Shown: in pieces, positions 7,822 to 16,930 of the stretch
How the letters are laid out: each line of letters starts with the position of its first letter
Numbering within the stretch: position 1 is the stretch's first letter
DNA from: Hydnum rufescens UP504
Taxonomy: Eukaryota > Basidiomycota > Agaricomycetes > Cantharellales > Hydnaceae
DNA: 19,660 nucleotides
Reading direction: 5' to 3'
Assembly: GCA_014904985.1 (NCBI GenBank)
Contig: MU129230.1
Coordinates: forward strand, 1-19,660
The notes under the pieces: model-generated
Databases searched by the model: none
Told to the model about the DNA's origin: nothing
What the model saw: the letters and a program-made list of their open reading frames with translations, nothing else
Position numbers and translations under genes: made by a program

Positions 7822-7841
7822 ACTCAACACCGGCAATTGCC
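7822..7841. repeat. Internal motif shared by the two hairpin elements
   Basis: A 20-bp motif beginning ACTCAACACCGGC and containing GGCAATTGCC recurs inverted at 8712-8731. A close variant (beginning ACTCAATGCTGGC) occurs at 17904-17923, and an inverted one at 18527-18547, inside the array. It lies internal to hairpin B in every case. Confidence 0.7.
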
Positions 7842-8824
7842 TGGTTCCAACAGCATATGATGTGTGGGTCAATACCACATAGCTCAATGCAGTAAATAAA
7901 TAAATAAAACAGTATAGATATTATATAGTGTATGCTTAGGGACGAAAACTAAAGAAAAAGAGGCTGGTTGATGTCCATGTCAGGTGATTTGAGAGACAAA
8001 TGGACATAGTGTGAGAAGGAAGATATACAGTACATTGAAACTGAGTTTATGGACAGAGAAGATCAAGATGGATTGAATGGTGGTGCCTCCACCACAATCT
8101 GTGCAGAATTGATGGCAGGAGGTTGGTCAGGATGCTAAAAACAGGAAATGTTAGGCAGCTCCACATTGGAGGCACCAAACTAATCATCCTCAGAGATGAG
8201 GAGAGAGCTAAATGAGATGAATCTAATGGTACAAAAACAAAGGAAATTGGTGCAGAAATGGGGGAGATATGAGCTGGCACCCATATCTCCCCCATTTCTG
8301 CACCAATTTCCTTTGTTTTTGTACCATTAGATTCATCTCATTTAGCTCTCTCCTCATCTCTGAGGATGATTAGTTTGGTGCCTCCAATGTGGAGCTGCCT
8401 AACATTTCCTGTTTTTAGCATCCTGACCAACCTCCTGCCATCAATTCTGCACAGATTGTGGTGGAGGCACCACCATTCAATCCATCTTGATCTTCTCTGT
8501 CCATAAACTCAGTTTCAATGTACTGTATATCTTCCTTCTCACACTATGTCCATTTGTCTCTCAAATCACCTGACATGGACATCAACCAGCCTCTTTTTCT
8601 TTAGTTTTCATCCCTAAGCATACACTATATAATATCTATACTGTTTTATTTATTTATTTACTGCATTGAGCTATGTGGTATTGACCCACACATCATATGC
8701 TGTTGGAACCAGGCAATTGCCGGTGTTGAGTCGCAGATTCGATTTTCCGGCAAGAGCCGAAAGTTTTTTTTTTATCGACTTGACCCGACTCGACCCTCAT
8801 CCCCTACTGAGAGCCCAGGAGAAG

Positions 8825-8855
8825 CCACCCCACCCCAGTAGAGACTGGGGTGTGG
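8825..8855. repeat. Hairpin B, right arm of the 1.3-kb palindrome
   Basis: This is the inverted counterpart of 7699-7729: stem CCCCACCCCAG/CTGGGGTGTGG, loop TAGAGA. The plus strand continues GATAAG|GTATGT, a good fungal 5' splice-site match, before hairpin A at 8883. Confidence 0.65.
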
Positions 8856-8882
8856 TGATAAGGTATGTTGTGATTGCTTGGT

Positions 8883-8915
8883 GCAAAAAGAGCAGCCTCT
8901 GGCTGCTCTTTTTGC
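8883..8915. repeat. Hairpin A, right end of the 1.3-kb palindrome
   Basis: The stem is identical to that at 7639-7671 and the loop is TCT. Only 12 bp of the palindrome lie outside it. No branch site or acceptor follows inside the element, so any intron would need an acceptor in flanking DNA. Confidence 0.85.
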
Positions 8916-8927
8916 ATGACTCTTGAT

Positions 8928-9318
8928 CTATGCTTTTTAACACCCCGTGTTTGCCAGCACTAATGAAGGTTCTGCACCATGGCCCACCTATTTGTGTCCC
9001 ATTTTACTTGTGCTTCACTGCCTGGAATTGTGCCAGTAATCCAAAATGAACTCGACTGTAAAATGATTGATTCGTCAACGAACAAGTTCTACTCCCTCTG
9101 CATTGTCTTCCCAGATCTCTGCCAATTCTTCTTCATCTGCTCTTTGTCCCAAATGACGGCGTTCCAAATATCCAATCACTGAAGTTGTAGGCTCAGGGCC
9201 AAATGGAGTAATTACTACACTGTCAAACCAGCAGACATCCAATCTTCCTGCTGTTGAAGTGACTGAGTGATCAACATTTATCGAATCCCACCACTTAGAC
9301 ATCAATTTTGAGCTGGAA
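8928..9318. other. Region between the palindrome and the KDZ pseudogene
   Basis: No plus-strand frame here clearly continues the transposase. On the minus strand 9075-9356 is open for 93 codons, with a peptide that looks protein-like (segments WFDSVVITPFGPEP and GYLERRHLGQRADEEELAEIWED). I do not recognise a family. It could be an exon fragment of another gene, or a shadow of the lost 5' part of the KDZ gene. Confidence 0.3.
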
Positions 9319-12296
9319 ATGGCACCTGAGGCCAATGTATGTGTTGTCCAAGACAAACTATCTTGTCATGCATGGCGGAAACATGCACAGGCTCGTCGGT
9401 GGGGTGACAATGTCCTCCCATCACTGATTCATCCTTTTATGAGGTTTCAAAGAGAATGGAACACTGGGGCCCAGGTTGATTCCATAGAACCCTGTATGTG
9501 TTCGCAGCATCATCACATACTGAAGATCATTTGTGTGCATATGGAATATTTGGAGGACATTGATTTGGTTGTTTGCTCTCGTCGCCCTGCAGCAATCCAG
9601 CTTGTGAGCCAGGGATTGTTCCCATGCTCTCCATTGGCTCCGACTTTGGCTGTGAGCATGGATATGTTGGAGTTTGTATCAGATCTCTTTGTAAATATGG
9701 CACCTAATGAATGAGCCTGGGCAGCAACCCTTACAAAATATCTAAAGGCTCGTGGCCATGAATTTGCAACTGGGGATTCCCTTCGTCAATGATTTGCCAA
9801 TGCTCTCACCCACTATCAAGTTCTTGTTAGACTGGTGAAGGCAGAGATGACAAAAATCATCAATTCTTTTTGTGAATCATTGAACTCCACTCTGTCCTCT
9901 GATCACCCTCCTACCCCTGCACTTGATGAAAAAACCTCAATCCCAGCTCGAGTATATCTGAATGTGCACAATTTCACTGGGCCTACTAAAGTTGATGGTG
10001 CCCTGGAGTGTCCAAGTGCATACTTGCAATCACGCTGTGCTCTTTGCTTCGGAGGGAGGCATGCAGCTGATCTTCAGGCCACTGTCATTGTTTGCATAGA
10101 TGCAAACTTTCAACTCTAATGCAACCATGACAAATACCAGAGAAAAGGCTTTGAGGGTCAGACAGGTGCCCAGGACCCAGAGATATTCTCTCCAAGGACA
10201 GTCGAGCTTCTGCAGGCAGACCTTGATGATATGGCTGCCAGGATCAATGAGGTTCAACCAACAAAGAGTCCAGCTGGAGCAGGCAGGAAGCAAAAGGCAG
10301 ATGAGTCGGTGGAGGATGATAGAAACAGGCCATGCAATGATGATTCCATTGAACCAGGAATGAATATTCCAAATTCTGTTCTTGACACCTGTGGCAACTC
10401 ATTCATTGCAGCTGATGGTGATCACATCAAGGCTTCCACTCAGCACTTTGATGACACAGGGCTAATGGCTATGCTATGTCGGCATGATAGTCCAATCTAC
10501 ATTGCCAATATGTGTACTGCTGGTGAAAAACAGTTCTATGCCTTTGCTCTGATCTCGGCACTCCTCAAAGATCTACCTAAGGATTGGACAGTCAGGCTGT
10601 TGTATGATATTGCATGTCAAATCCATCATAGTCTCCTTAAGTGGAACATCATGCCTGAATGGACAGGACGGATTGAGTTTGGTGTCTCTGTTTTCCATGC
10701 TTATGGCCATCAATGGACTTGCCAACTGTGGTATCACCCCCGGAAGTCAGAAAAATGGGGTCTGTCCGACAGTGAGGGGTGTGAGAGGTTCTGGAGTGAG
10801 CTCAGATGACTTATTCCTGGTCTAAGGGTCACTGGTGTATGTACATTCACTTGCTAAGCTAAGTTGACGAGATAGACTGATGGTCAATCTCTTGCTAGTA
10901 CCATCGCCGTCTCTTCATAATTGATCTTCAAGTCGAGCATATAGATGAGCTCAAGCAAGAGGGTGTGGGGAAATGGCTCTGTGATCATGTGTCGCACACT
11001 GTAGGACGTGAGGCTCAGGCTCAGGAGAAACTGGATGGGGCCTCAGTCCAGTATCTCTTGGGCCAGTTCAAGGAACAGCGCTCTTTTCAAAGCAGACTAG
11101 TCCCTTGCCAGTCAAAGACAAGGGATCCCATGCAATAGAACACATCCTGTCCATGTCCCAGTCTGCAGACTCACTCCAGGTGCATCTGAAGGAACTTATG
11201 GATGAGCTTTCAGGTCTTGCAACTGATAATGTGACAATTGCAGTGGAGGATGAGCTATGGTTGAAGATTACAGAGATACGGGCTAGTGTGCAGCACCTTG
11301 AGAGTAATATTTCAAGAAAGACCCAGGAACTTCATCTCTCGGATCAGAAGTCCCACAAGGAGTTGGAGTGGTTAAAGACCAACAAGTGGATAAACCTCCA
11401 GCTGAATGTCCGGGTTGTGAGGGACCAGCTCCTGATGAAGCTTCGTGCACATAAATTTGAGCTTGCTGGGCTGGAGCGTGCTGACACAAGTCGCCAGCTG
11501 GATCACAAGACTAAGGAGCATGTGGAGAAGGCAATGAAGGGTTGAGTCTCTGGGATTCAAGCAACACTGAAGTGATATGAGGATATCCAACAGCAGATGA
11601 TGAAACTTAGAGGCAAAGGGAATGTTGCAAGGGATGCATATATCCCTCCAGAAATTTCATCATCTGTTTATAAGTTGGATGTGGATGAAGATATTTGGCA
11701 AGTGCCTCATCATGAGGACATGGCAAATTTTCCAGATGGGAGGGTCCCTGCTTGGCTTGCAGACAAAGAAGTCCGTGAGGGCATCCGACATGCCCAGGAG
11801 CTGGCAAACTGCCAAGAGGAGCTTAGGTGCTGCAAAGCTGAACTCTCCAATATATGTTGCTGGTTCACAAAGCAGTATGCTGCTACCCAGCATGCCTTTG
11901 ATTTTTGCAATGATAGGGGTTCCTTCCAACTTGACTGAATGTAAACTAACAACTCTGGGGATGTGGACAGATGAAGATGTCAAATTCTTTGTCTTAATGG
12001 AGTTACATCACTTGCATGACCTGGTCAACAACTGGAAACATCACACAGCAGGACTTCTTGGTAGGGATGGGTGGGTGGACTGGGGAAACATTCCAGACCA
12101 ACTGCCTCCATTACAGAGGGCATGGGTCTGCCGACAAGGTAGAGCCCAGGCTGAGGAAGTTTTATCACCTGGGGAAGAAGAGGCTGAAGAAGCAAGTTCT
12201 GATGATGATGAAAATGGGGAGTTGGAAGAAGGACCTGAGGCAGAGGACCTCACATTCCTAACCTCCCTTGATCTGGTTCTGGGACATGAGGATTAA
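9319..12296 (+). pseudogene. KDZ (Kyakuja-Dileera-Zisupton) transposase pseudogene
   Basis: The coding sequence can be followed in order. First comes a CxC1-type cysteine-cluster region (IEPCMCSQHHH...VVCSRRPAAIQLVSQGLFPCSP, about 9470-9640), then a second cysteine pair (RCALCFGG, about 10033). The KDZ core follows, with ADGDHIKA...DDTGLMAMLCRHDSP (about 10410-10495), LLYDIACQ and FGVSVFHAYGHQW (about 10597-10716), and SEGCERFWSELR (about 10770-10806). The C-terminal part has LRAHKFELAGLER, YKLDVDEDIW and a long acidic tail ending at 12296. Breaks are stops at 9712 (TGA), 9790 (TGA), 10117 (TAA), 10807 (TGA), 11543 (TGA) and 11573 (TGA), plus frame changes near 11095 and 11920. A 62-nt intron fits at 10837-10898. 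KDZ proteins are transposases of large cut-and-paste DNA elements, abundant in mushroom genomes. The 5' end is missing or unrecognised, and terminal repeats were not found. Confidence 0.85.
10837..10898 (+). other. Predicted 62-nt intron of the KDZ gene
   Basis: Donor GGT|GTATGT, branch-like GCTAAGC (about 10853-10859) and acceptor TTGCTAG fit a fungal intron. Removing it joins LIPGLRVTG to YHRRLFIIDLQVEH in phase, which is the expected continuation after the GCERFW motif in KDZ proteins. A read-through would meet stops in this stretch. Confidence 0.7.
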
Positions 12297-12625
12297 CCTA
12301 GCACACTGGTCACAAATGTACTATTAGTTAGCCCCTTAGACTTAGATGCCGGAGATACCCCCAATATACTATTGTGCCTGGCCAACAAAATGTTCTCAAG
12401 TTGCATAATGGGGCCCCATTTGGGTGATGCAAAAAGATGAAGCCATGAGGAAGGCTCATTTTGGGGCCATAATAGGGCCCCATCGAACCATAATGGGGCC
12501 CCATATGCCCTATTGGAGCCCCATTGGGGCTGATTCCAATGATTCTCCAATATTGAATTATTGATTGGCACCCCTATGGCACCCCATCACTATTAGACCT
12601 ACTTAGGTACCAAAGAGTGCCTGAG
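12297..12625. other. Non-coding stretch with GGGGCCCC repeats
   Basis: No gene is supported. TGGGGCCCCA, a 10-bp palindrome, occurs at about 12416-12425 and 12495-12504, each preceded by CATAA. Degenerate copies (AGGGCCCCA, GGAGCCCCA) lie nearby at about 12476 and 12515. This looks like the remains of a short dispersed or tandem repeat between the KDZ copy and gypsy-2. Confidence 0.5.
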
Positions 12626-12652
12626 ATTTGATACCTATCATAGGTATCAAAT
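12626..12652. repeat. 12-bp perfect hairpin at the gypsy-2 border
   Basis: ATTTGATACCTA (12626-12637) and TAGGTATCAAAT (12641-12652) flank a 3-nt loop. It lies about 20 bp before gypsy-2 homology begins, so it may be an end repeat or a junction structure. Confidence 0.7.
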
Positions 12653-12669
12653 ATGGCTGACCAGCCTGG

Positions 12670-13395
12670 TCCCACTGGGGTCTCCTTCAATTCGCTTGCA
12701 TGCCATTTGGGTTGCGTAATGGTCCAGGAGTCTTCCAGCACATCATGCAGGAAATTCTAGCCCCATACCTCTGGGTATTCACTCTAGTCTACATCAACAA
12801 CATAGTAGTATACTTGAGAACATTCAGTGAGCATGTCAAGCACATCGACCTCATCCTAGTGGCAGTTGAGAAAGCAGGCATAATGCTCTCACCACCCAAA
12901 TGTCACCTGGGCTACTGCTCTATACTCCTCCTAGGCCAGAAAGTGTCCTGCCTGGGCCTCTTGATGAACACTGAGAAGGTTAAAGCAGTCCTAGACCTAA
13001 GACCCCCAGGAGACTGACAAGCCCTGCAGACCTTCCTAGGAATGGTCATATATTTCTCAGCCTACATTCCTTTCTTCTCCAATGTAGCTGTGCCGCTATT
13101 CGCACTACTAAGGAAAGCCTCCCCTTGGGTATGGGACTCACCCCAGGCAAAGCTTTCGCAGGACTAAAAGAAGCCCTCACCTCAACTCCAGTGTGTGGGC
13201 ACCCCAGCACCAGGTTGAGTTACCACCTATACACAGATGCTTCACAAATTGCAATAGCTGGTTCCCTACAGCAGGTCCAGCCCATCGCCATAAAAGATCT
13301 TAAGGGCACCAGGACTTACGCAAAGCTGCAGAAGGCCTTTGAATCATGATCCCCATACCAGATCTGGTTGCTTCCCTCCGTGTAAGGCAGGCTAT
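12670..13395 (+). pseudogene. Ty3/gypsy RT/RNase H fragment (gypsy-2), catalytic YIDD changed to YINN
   Basis: Homology to gypsy-1 starts abruptly in mid-RT at the equivalent of THRGLWQF (here HWGLLQFACMPFGL; CGG to TGG would explain R to W). It continues through the palm, the tether (TFLGMVIYF) and the start of RNase H (LYTDASQIAIAGSLQQVQP) to about 13395. The catalytic box at 12790-12801 reads YINN, so both metal-binding aspartates are lost. There is a TGA at 13015-13017, a frame change near 13140, another stop at 13347-13349, and a further frame change just after it. The copy belongs to the same broad family as gypsy-1 but is clearly diverged. It lacks the RT N-terminus, the RNase H end and integrase. 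Confidence 0.85.
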
Positions 13396-13600
13396 ATTAT
13401 ATAATATGTACATACGGTTTCGTTATGTAAAGCCGGGTATGCCCGCGCTAGCATTGTACAGTCGGGAACTCCCAAATAAAAGATTATTCTCGCTCCCACC
13501 ATGACTAAAAGTCTTGCCACTGGCCTTGTTCTTGTCCTGTGTACCTTGGTCCTCATCTGTAAGCTCAGAAACTCGACAGTCTACTCATCAACCACCACAA
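13391..13600 (+). mobile_element. LTR-like promoter and poly(A) region upstream of gypsy-3 gag
   Basis: Right after the gypsy-2 scrap there is a TATA-rich run (13393-13406) and, 75-80 bp on, AATAAA (13475-13480) followed by ATTATTCT. A TATA box close to a poly(A) signal is the usual U3-R layout of an LTR. A TGTAC...CGACA segment (about 13407-13578) would fit TG...CA ends, but no second copy is available to confirm it. Gag-like coding begins some 350 bp downstream. Confidence 0.4.
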
Positions 13601-13638
13601 CTCCCTTCCTGATGGTTGACATATGCCGTAGCGGTTGA
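13501..13638 (+). CDS. 45-codon frame with one hydrophobic helix (hypothetical)
   Basis: The ATG at 13501 lies 10 nt after ATTATTCT, with a CACCATG start context. Residues about 5-20 (LATGLVLVLCTLVLIC) form a membrane-type helix, then a Ser/Thr-rich stretch, with a stop at 13636-13638. It resembles in layout, but not clearly in sequence, the 2409-2032 minus-strand frame. It is a hypothetical peptide and may be chance. Confidence 0.3.
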   Translation: MTKSLATGLVLVLCTLVLICKLRNSTVYSSTTTTPFLMVDICRSG

Positions 13639-13926
13639 TACACGCCGCAGGGTTTGATATACACCCTTAATAGCCATACCCACTGCCTTGTACACGCGGC
13701 AAGTCCATGCACACGTTGTGTGACTAACAGCAACTGCTCTTACACTGGTGGAGATTGAGGGATCAGTCCAAGACCCTACCTCCATGAGTAACAGGACCGA
13801 GCAAAACCTGGCTCCTACTATGCCAAGGACTACCTCGGTTGACCTTCGCGCTCCCCCCTTGGCCCCCCATGTTGAATATCTCCTCTTGATCCAGCTGCGT
13901 TTGGTAGAGTTCTGGCTGCAGCCCCA
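13639..13926 (+). other. Leader of gypsy-3, no firm gene
   Basis: The start holds a short imperfect direct repeat, GGTTGACATATGCCG / GGTTGATACACGCCG / GGTTTGATATACACC (about 13615-13665). Frames further on overlap the beginning of the Gag-like frame at 13927. No primer-binding site could be fixed. Confidence 0.35.
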
Positions 13927-15560
13927 TTGCAGACTTCGCAGAGAGACCTCGTCTCCTGGGTTTTGGAGAGCTCTCCTGCCATCGAACTTATAGCTCATGC
14001 TCCAGCCTTCTTAGGAAGGGAATTTGGATCCTCTGATTGCTCTTATGACCCCGAGACTGAACTGTTCCGCGTGTGGGATGACCTTATCTCACAGATTCAG
14101 ATGTTCGCAGCCTATATGGAGACTGTAGTCAGCGACCTACTATTGGCTTCACGATCAGCCCCTCCGGGCGCCTTCCAGTTCGACCGAGGCAGTCAGATCC
14201 TAACTGCCCTAGGAACAGGGACATATGGCATTGAGGACCTTACAGCGATCTTTCGTCTGGCACAGGAACATCTCAGGTGGGTGATGTTGATCATCGAGCA
14301 CTACTCTTCAGAGCTTCCTGGTATTGCCACCTCCCCAGCTTCGATGGCAGCATCCCTAGTACGACGCAGAATGCAAGACAAGCTGGCAGCCATCGGAACT
14401 CCTGTGCCTCTGGCTACAGCCTCAACAGATGTCCTCCAGGCGGCTGGCTCCATCGACGTGCATGCTGCCCATGCCAGACCTCGTATCCAACGCCCCTCAT
14501 TCGGAGGTTCTGCGCTAGGTCTAGACACCTTGATTCTGAGCAAACAGGAACTACGAGCTAGATCTCCCTTAGGAAGATCTCAGGGCTTCGCTGACCCAGC
14601 GGGCACCCGCCCTGGATGGCCCTCTAATCCTAGAGACGATATGCCTAGACCCCACCTTGCTCAGGAAGAAGCTTGACTCCCTTTGCCACAGCCCGCTCAT
14701 GCAGCTCAGCATCTCCATTGGTCAGCAGATGACCAGTTCGTAGTGGACCCATCACGACGCCCCCCACGACTGATGGATTTAGGTCTAACTGGGTGGAGCG
14801 CCACAACCATCCTGGACTAGAGAGGGAACCACTGCCTCACCTTCACCCTCCTCAGTGGCCCCCCCTCAACCCCCTAACAGCTCCAGCATGCCAGCCATGG
14901 GAGGGCCACAGGGTCACATCACATCCAGGTCCTCGCCTGCCTCACTGTTCAAGATCAAGTATGACATCAAGCCTGCGGACTTGCCCACATGGGATGGCCA
15001 GGATGACACATTTCTGCAGTGGGCCGAAGACCTCGATGTTCTAGTGGCGACAGGGCCTGAGATTGCCAAGCAGCTAGGAGAAGTAATGCCCACCTGCTTT
15101 GCTGACCAGGCTCAGCATTGGTGGCATACACTTCCACTGCACGAACATGCTAAAGCTACGCAGAGCTGGTTATCACTCCGATCATACGTTATGCAGAACA
15201 TGCTGGCTACTTGATGGATGGAGCCACAATGGCTGGAGTTTCAAAAGATCGGATATCGACAGGCTGGGTTCACAGATGAAACCCCCACTAGCTTCCTATG
15301 GCGTAAAGTTCGAGCAAGATGAGTTCTTGTGCCAGCCTGCTTGAATGATCCTGACTATGACTCCCAGGAGGTCGTGGTGATCATGGATAAGACCCTGCGC
15401 ATATGGTCATCCTTACTCCAACTGGAAAATGCTCCAAATGTGGGGTAGTGTCGCAGCAAATGTGGGATCTTGAGGATCAGCTCATAGCCCACGTGGATAT
15501 GGATCAGCTCAATCCCGAGACGATAGCACAACGAGTGCTCTGACAGATCGAACTAGCTCA
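13927..15560 (+). pseudogene. gag: Ty3/gypsy Gag pseudogene (gypsy-3), N-terminal and capsid parts
   Basis: A 249-codon frame (13927-14676) gives an N-terminal, helix-rich region. It is followed by the conserved Gag core on the frame through 14855-15440: KYDIKPADLPTWDGQDDTFLQW, WWHTLPLHEHAK, then after a stop WMEPQWLEF...GYRQAGFTDETP and LWRKVRARxVLVPACLND. This aligns by eye with the W-x-G and following helices of gypsy-1 Gag, so the two are relatives. In-frame stops lie at 14674 (TGA), 14817 (TAG), 15212 (TGA), 15320 (TGA), 15446 (TAG) and 15541 (TGA), with a frame change near 14820 and another between about 15448 and 15541. Four of these stops are TGA where CGA is plausible. The copy is dead but retains the capsid fold signature. 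Confidence 0.75.
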
Positions 15561-15571
15561 AAATAAGAAAA

Positions 15572-16007
15572 ATGCAAGCATGGTCTCAATGTCAGCCCTA
15601 CTTGCAGCCGCTGCCCCAGCGTGTCGGCAACATTTGCATACGGCATAGTGACTTCCAATCCAAGAGGAAACCCCCTCATCCTTGTCACCACTGTGGGAAC
15701 CCCATGGACTGGGACAATGACTGCACCTCATATCAAAAGGACCTGTCCAGGGCTCGCCCATACAAGAAGATGGTGGCGCAGTTGCCTACCTAGAAGCCTA
15801 CGTGGCCACAATAGACCCCTTGAGGCCCCCCACTCACCATTCAGTATAGAGGAAGACGATGTAGATACAGATAAGACCAAATTTACAGCCCCCGAGTTCT
15901 CCTATGATCAGGCTACAATTGAGGTTCTAACAGCGGATTTAGCAGCCTGGTCAGCCAATTATCGGTATCTAACTAGATATTTCAAGGGTTGCATTTATAT
16001 GCTCTAA
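15572..16007 (+). pseudogene. Gag zinc-knuckle region of gypsy-3, His replaced by Asp
   Basis: CHHCGNPMDWDNDC at 15683-15724 has the spacing of a CCHC knuckle, but the His position (codon 15707-15709) is GAC. Such a knuckle would bind zinc poorly. Downstream, AYVATIDP matches in place the YIAAVDT segment of gypsy-1 just before its gag/pol junction. The phase then changes to a frame running to 16007 (SIEEDDVDTDKTKF...), which resembles the start of pol. Nothing of protease or RT follows: the element is cut off by the inverted array. Confidence 0.65.
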
Positions 16008-16024
16008 CTAGATATCAGACCCGG

Positions 16025-16092
16025 GGGGCCCCAGGGGCCCTGCAATTCAGTCAAGGGGGCTGGTCAAGCAGCCCAGGGGCCCCTGGGGCCCC
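16025..16092. repeat. GC-rich inverted repeat at the left border of the array
   Basis: GGGGCCCCAGGGGCCCTG (16025-16042) and CAGGGGCCCCTGGGGCCCC (16074-16092) are inverted copies with one indel around a 31-nt spacer. Each arm is itself palindromic. It lies between the end of gypsy-3 and the first hairpin A and is followed by A/T-rich sequence. Confidence 0.65.
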
Positions 16093-16164
16093 TAGCCATT
16101 AGGATTATTTATTTATTGATTATTATTATATACACTAGGCTCGCCCAGTGGGGACCCATGCACC

Positions 16165-16195
16165 CAAGAAGAGCAGCCACAGGCTGCTCTTCTTG
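16165..16195. repeat. Hairpin A3 (outermost on the left)
   Basis: CAAGAAGAGCAGCC pairs with GGCTGCTCTTCTTG around the loop ACA. Compared with the copies at 7639 and 17742, both arms carry the paired change A-T to G-C at stem position 4. Splice-like signals around it are not recognisable. Confidence 0.8.
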
Positions 16196-16343
16196 CGCAC
16201 TTGTAGCAAAATGAAAATTCATACTGTAAATGATCACCCTGGGCCTAGCTCACGCGTTCGTATGGGCCCGTTTGCCCATTTGCGTGGGGCCCAGTGTGCA
16301 CATCTCACGGGGGCTTATTCGGGGGGGGAGGCTATTTTGTCAC

Positions 16344-16442
16344 CTAAAAATAAAAGATGTGTTACTTTAATGTAGTGAAGAGCAAGAAGCAGCCCATGGC
16401 TGCTCTTCTTGCACGATTGTAACTCCAGAAAGAAAGACTTAC
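16344..16442 (-). other. Predicted intron J5 with hairpin A4 (16382-16412)
   Basis: On the minus strand the donor is CTCAAG|GTAAGTC and the acceptor TTTTATTTTTAG, 99 nt apart. The branch site is weak. The left arm of its hairpin A has lost two bases, giving an imperfect stem with loop CAT. Hairpin B3 (16450-16480) lies in the preceding exon-like part. Confidence 0.5.
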
Positions 16443-16588
16443 CTTGAGAGTACCACACACCGCCGCAGCAGGTGTGGTACTCGCACGTTCGCGGTTTCGT
16501 TCATGGGGTTTTGTTTCATTTGGTGGGTTTGGGGTCGCGGGGTTTCAGGTCGCGGGTTTGGGTCGGGGGTTCGTGCAGGGTTCGAGAT

Positions 16589-16683
16589 CTAGAAAATAAG
16601 GGCGTTAGTTAAACATCAAAGCATCACAAGAAGAGCAGCTTATGCTGCTCTTCTTGCGCCACAAAAAATGAAAACAAGCTTAT
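16589..16683 (-). other. Intron-like unit J4 with hairpin A5 (16627-16656), donor GT changed to AT
   Basis: The minus strand reads CTAAG|ATAAGC at the donor, a branch-like AACTAAC and acceptor ATTTTCTAG, 95 nt. The first intron base is A in place of G, so normal splicing is doubtful. The hairpin loop is TTAT. Confidence 0.45.
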
Positions 16684-16930
16684 CTTAGAGTACCACACAC
16701 CCGCCGCAGCAGGTGTGTGGCTCCCTATTTTCCTGTGCGGCCCAGTTCGCGGGTTCATGTTGGTCATCGGTCGTTTCGCGGTTTCATTCATGGGGGCGGG
16801 CCTTTGTTCAGCGGGTTTGACATCGCAGACCTCCGTTCGGCGGGTTTGGTGTCGCGGGCCTTCGTTTGGCGGGTTGGGCATCGCGGGTTTCGCTCCGTGG
16901 GTTTGGTGTCATGGGGTTCAAGTTCAATAT

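Larger units (their letters stand above)
7627..8927. mobile_element. 1.3-kb near-perfect palindromic (foldback, MITE-like) element
   Basis: Two arms of about 645 bp are almost identical reverse complements around a 10-nt centre (AGCTGGCACC, 8273-8282). I can follow pairing from ATCAAGAGTCATGC (7627-7640) to GCATGACTCTTGAT (8914-8927). Apart from an A-run length difference, the only base differences I saw are two CpG transitions, at 7812 and 8610. From each end inward the arms carry hairpin A (7639-7671 and 8883-8915), a splice-donor-like AAGGTATGT pointing outward, hairpin B (7699-7729 and 8825-8855), and a shared motif beginning ACTCAACACCGGC. No transposase is encoded, so if mobile it depends on enzymes from elsewhere. 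A target-site duplication was not evident. Confidence 0.75.

Noticed and set aside
8666..8926. 86-codon frame in the right arm of the 1.3-kb palindrome
   Set aside because: It runs through both terminal hairpins and the splice-like donor and has no recognisable domain. I consider it a shadow of the palindrome.
13381..13391. LTR start at TGTAAGGCAG
   Set aside because: This piece still reads as RNase H-region coding of gypsy-2 in a shifted frame (SPIPDLVASLRVRQ), matching gypsy-1 around 5638-5665. Any LTR would start later.
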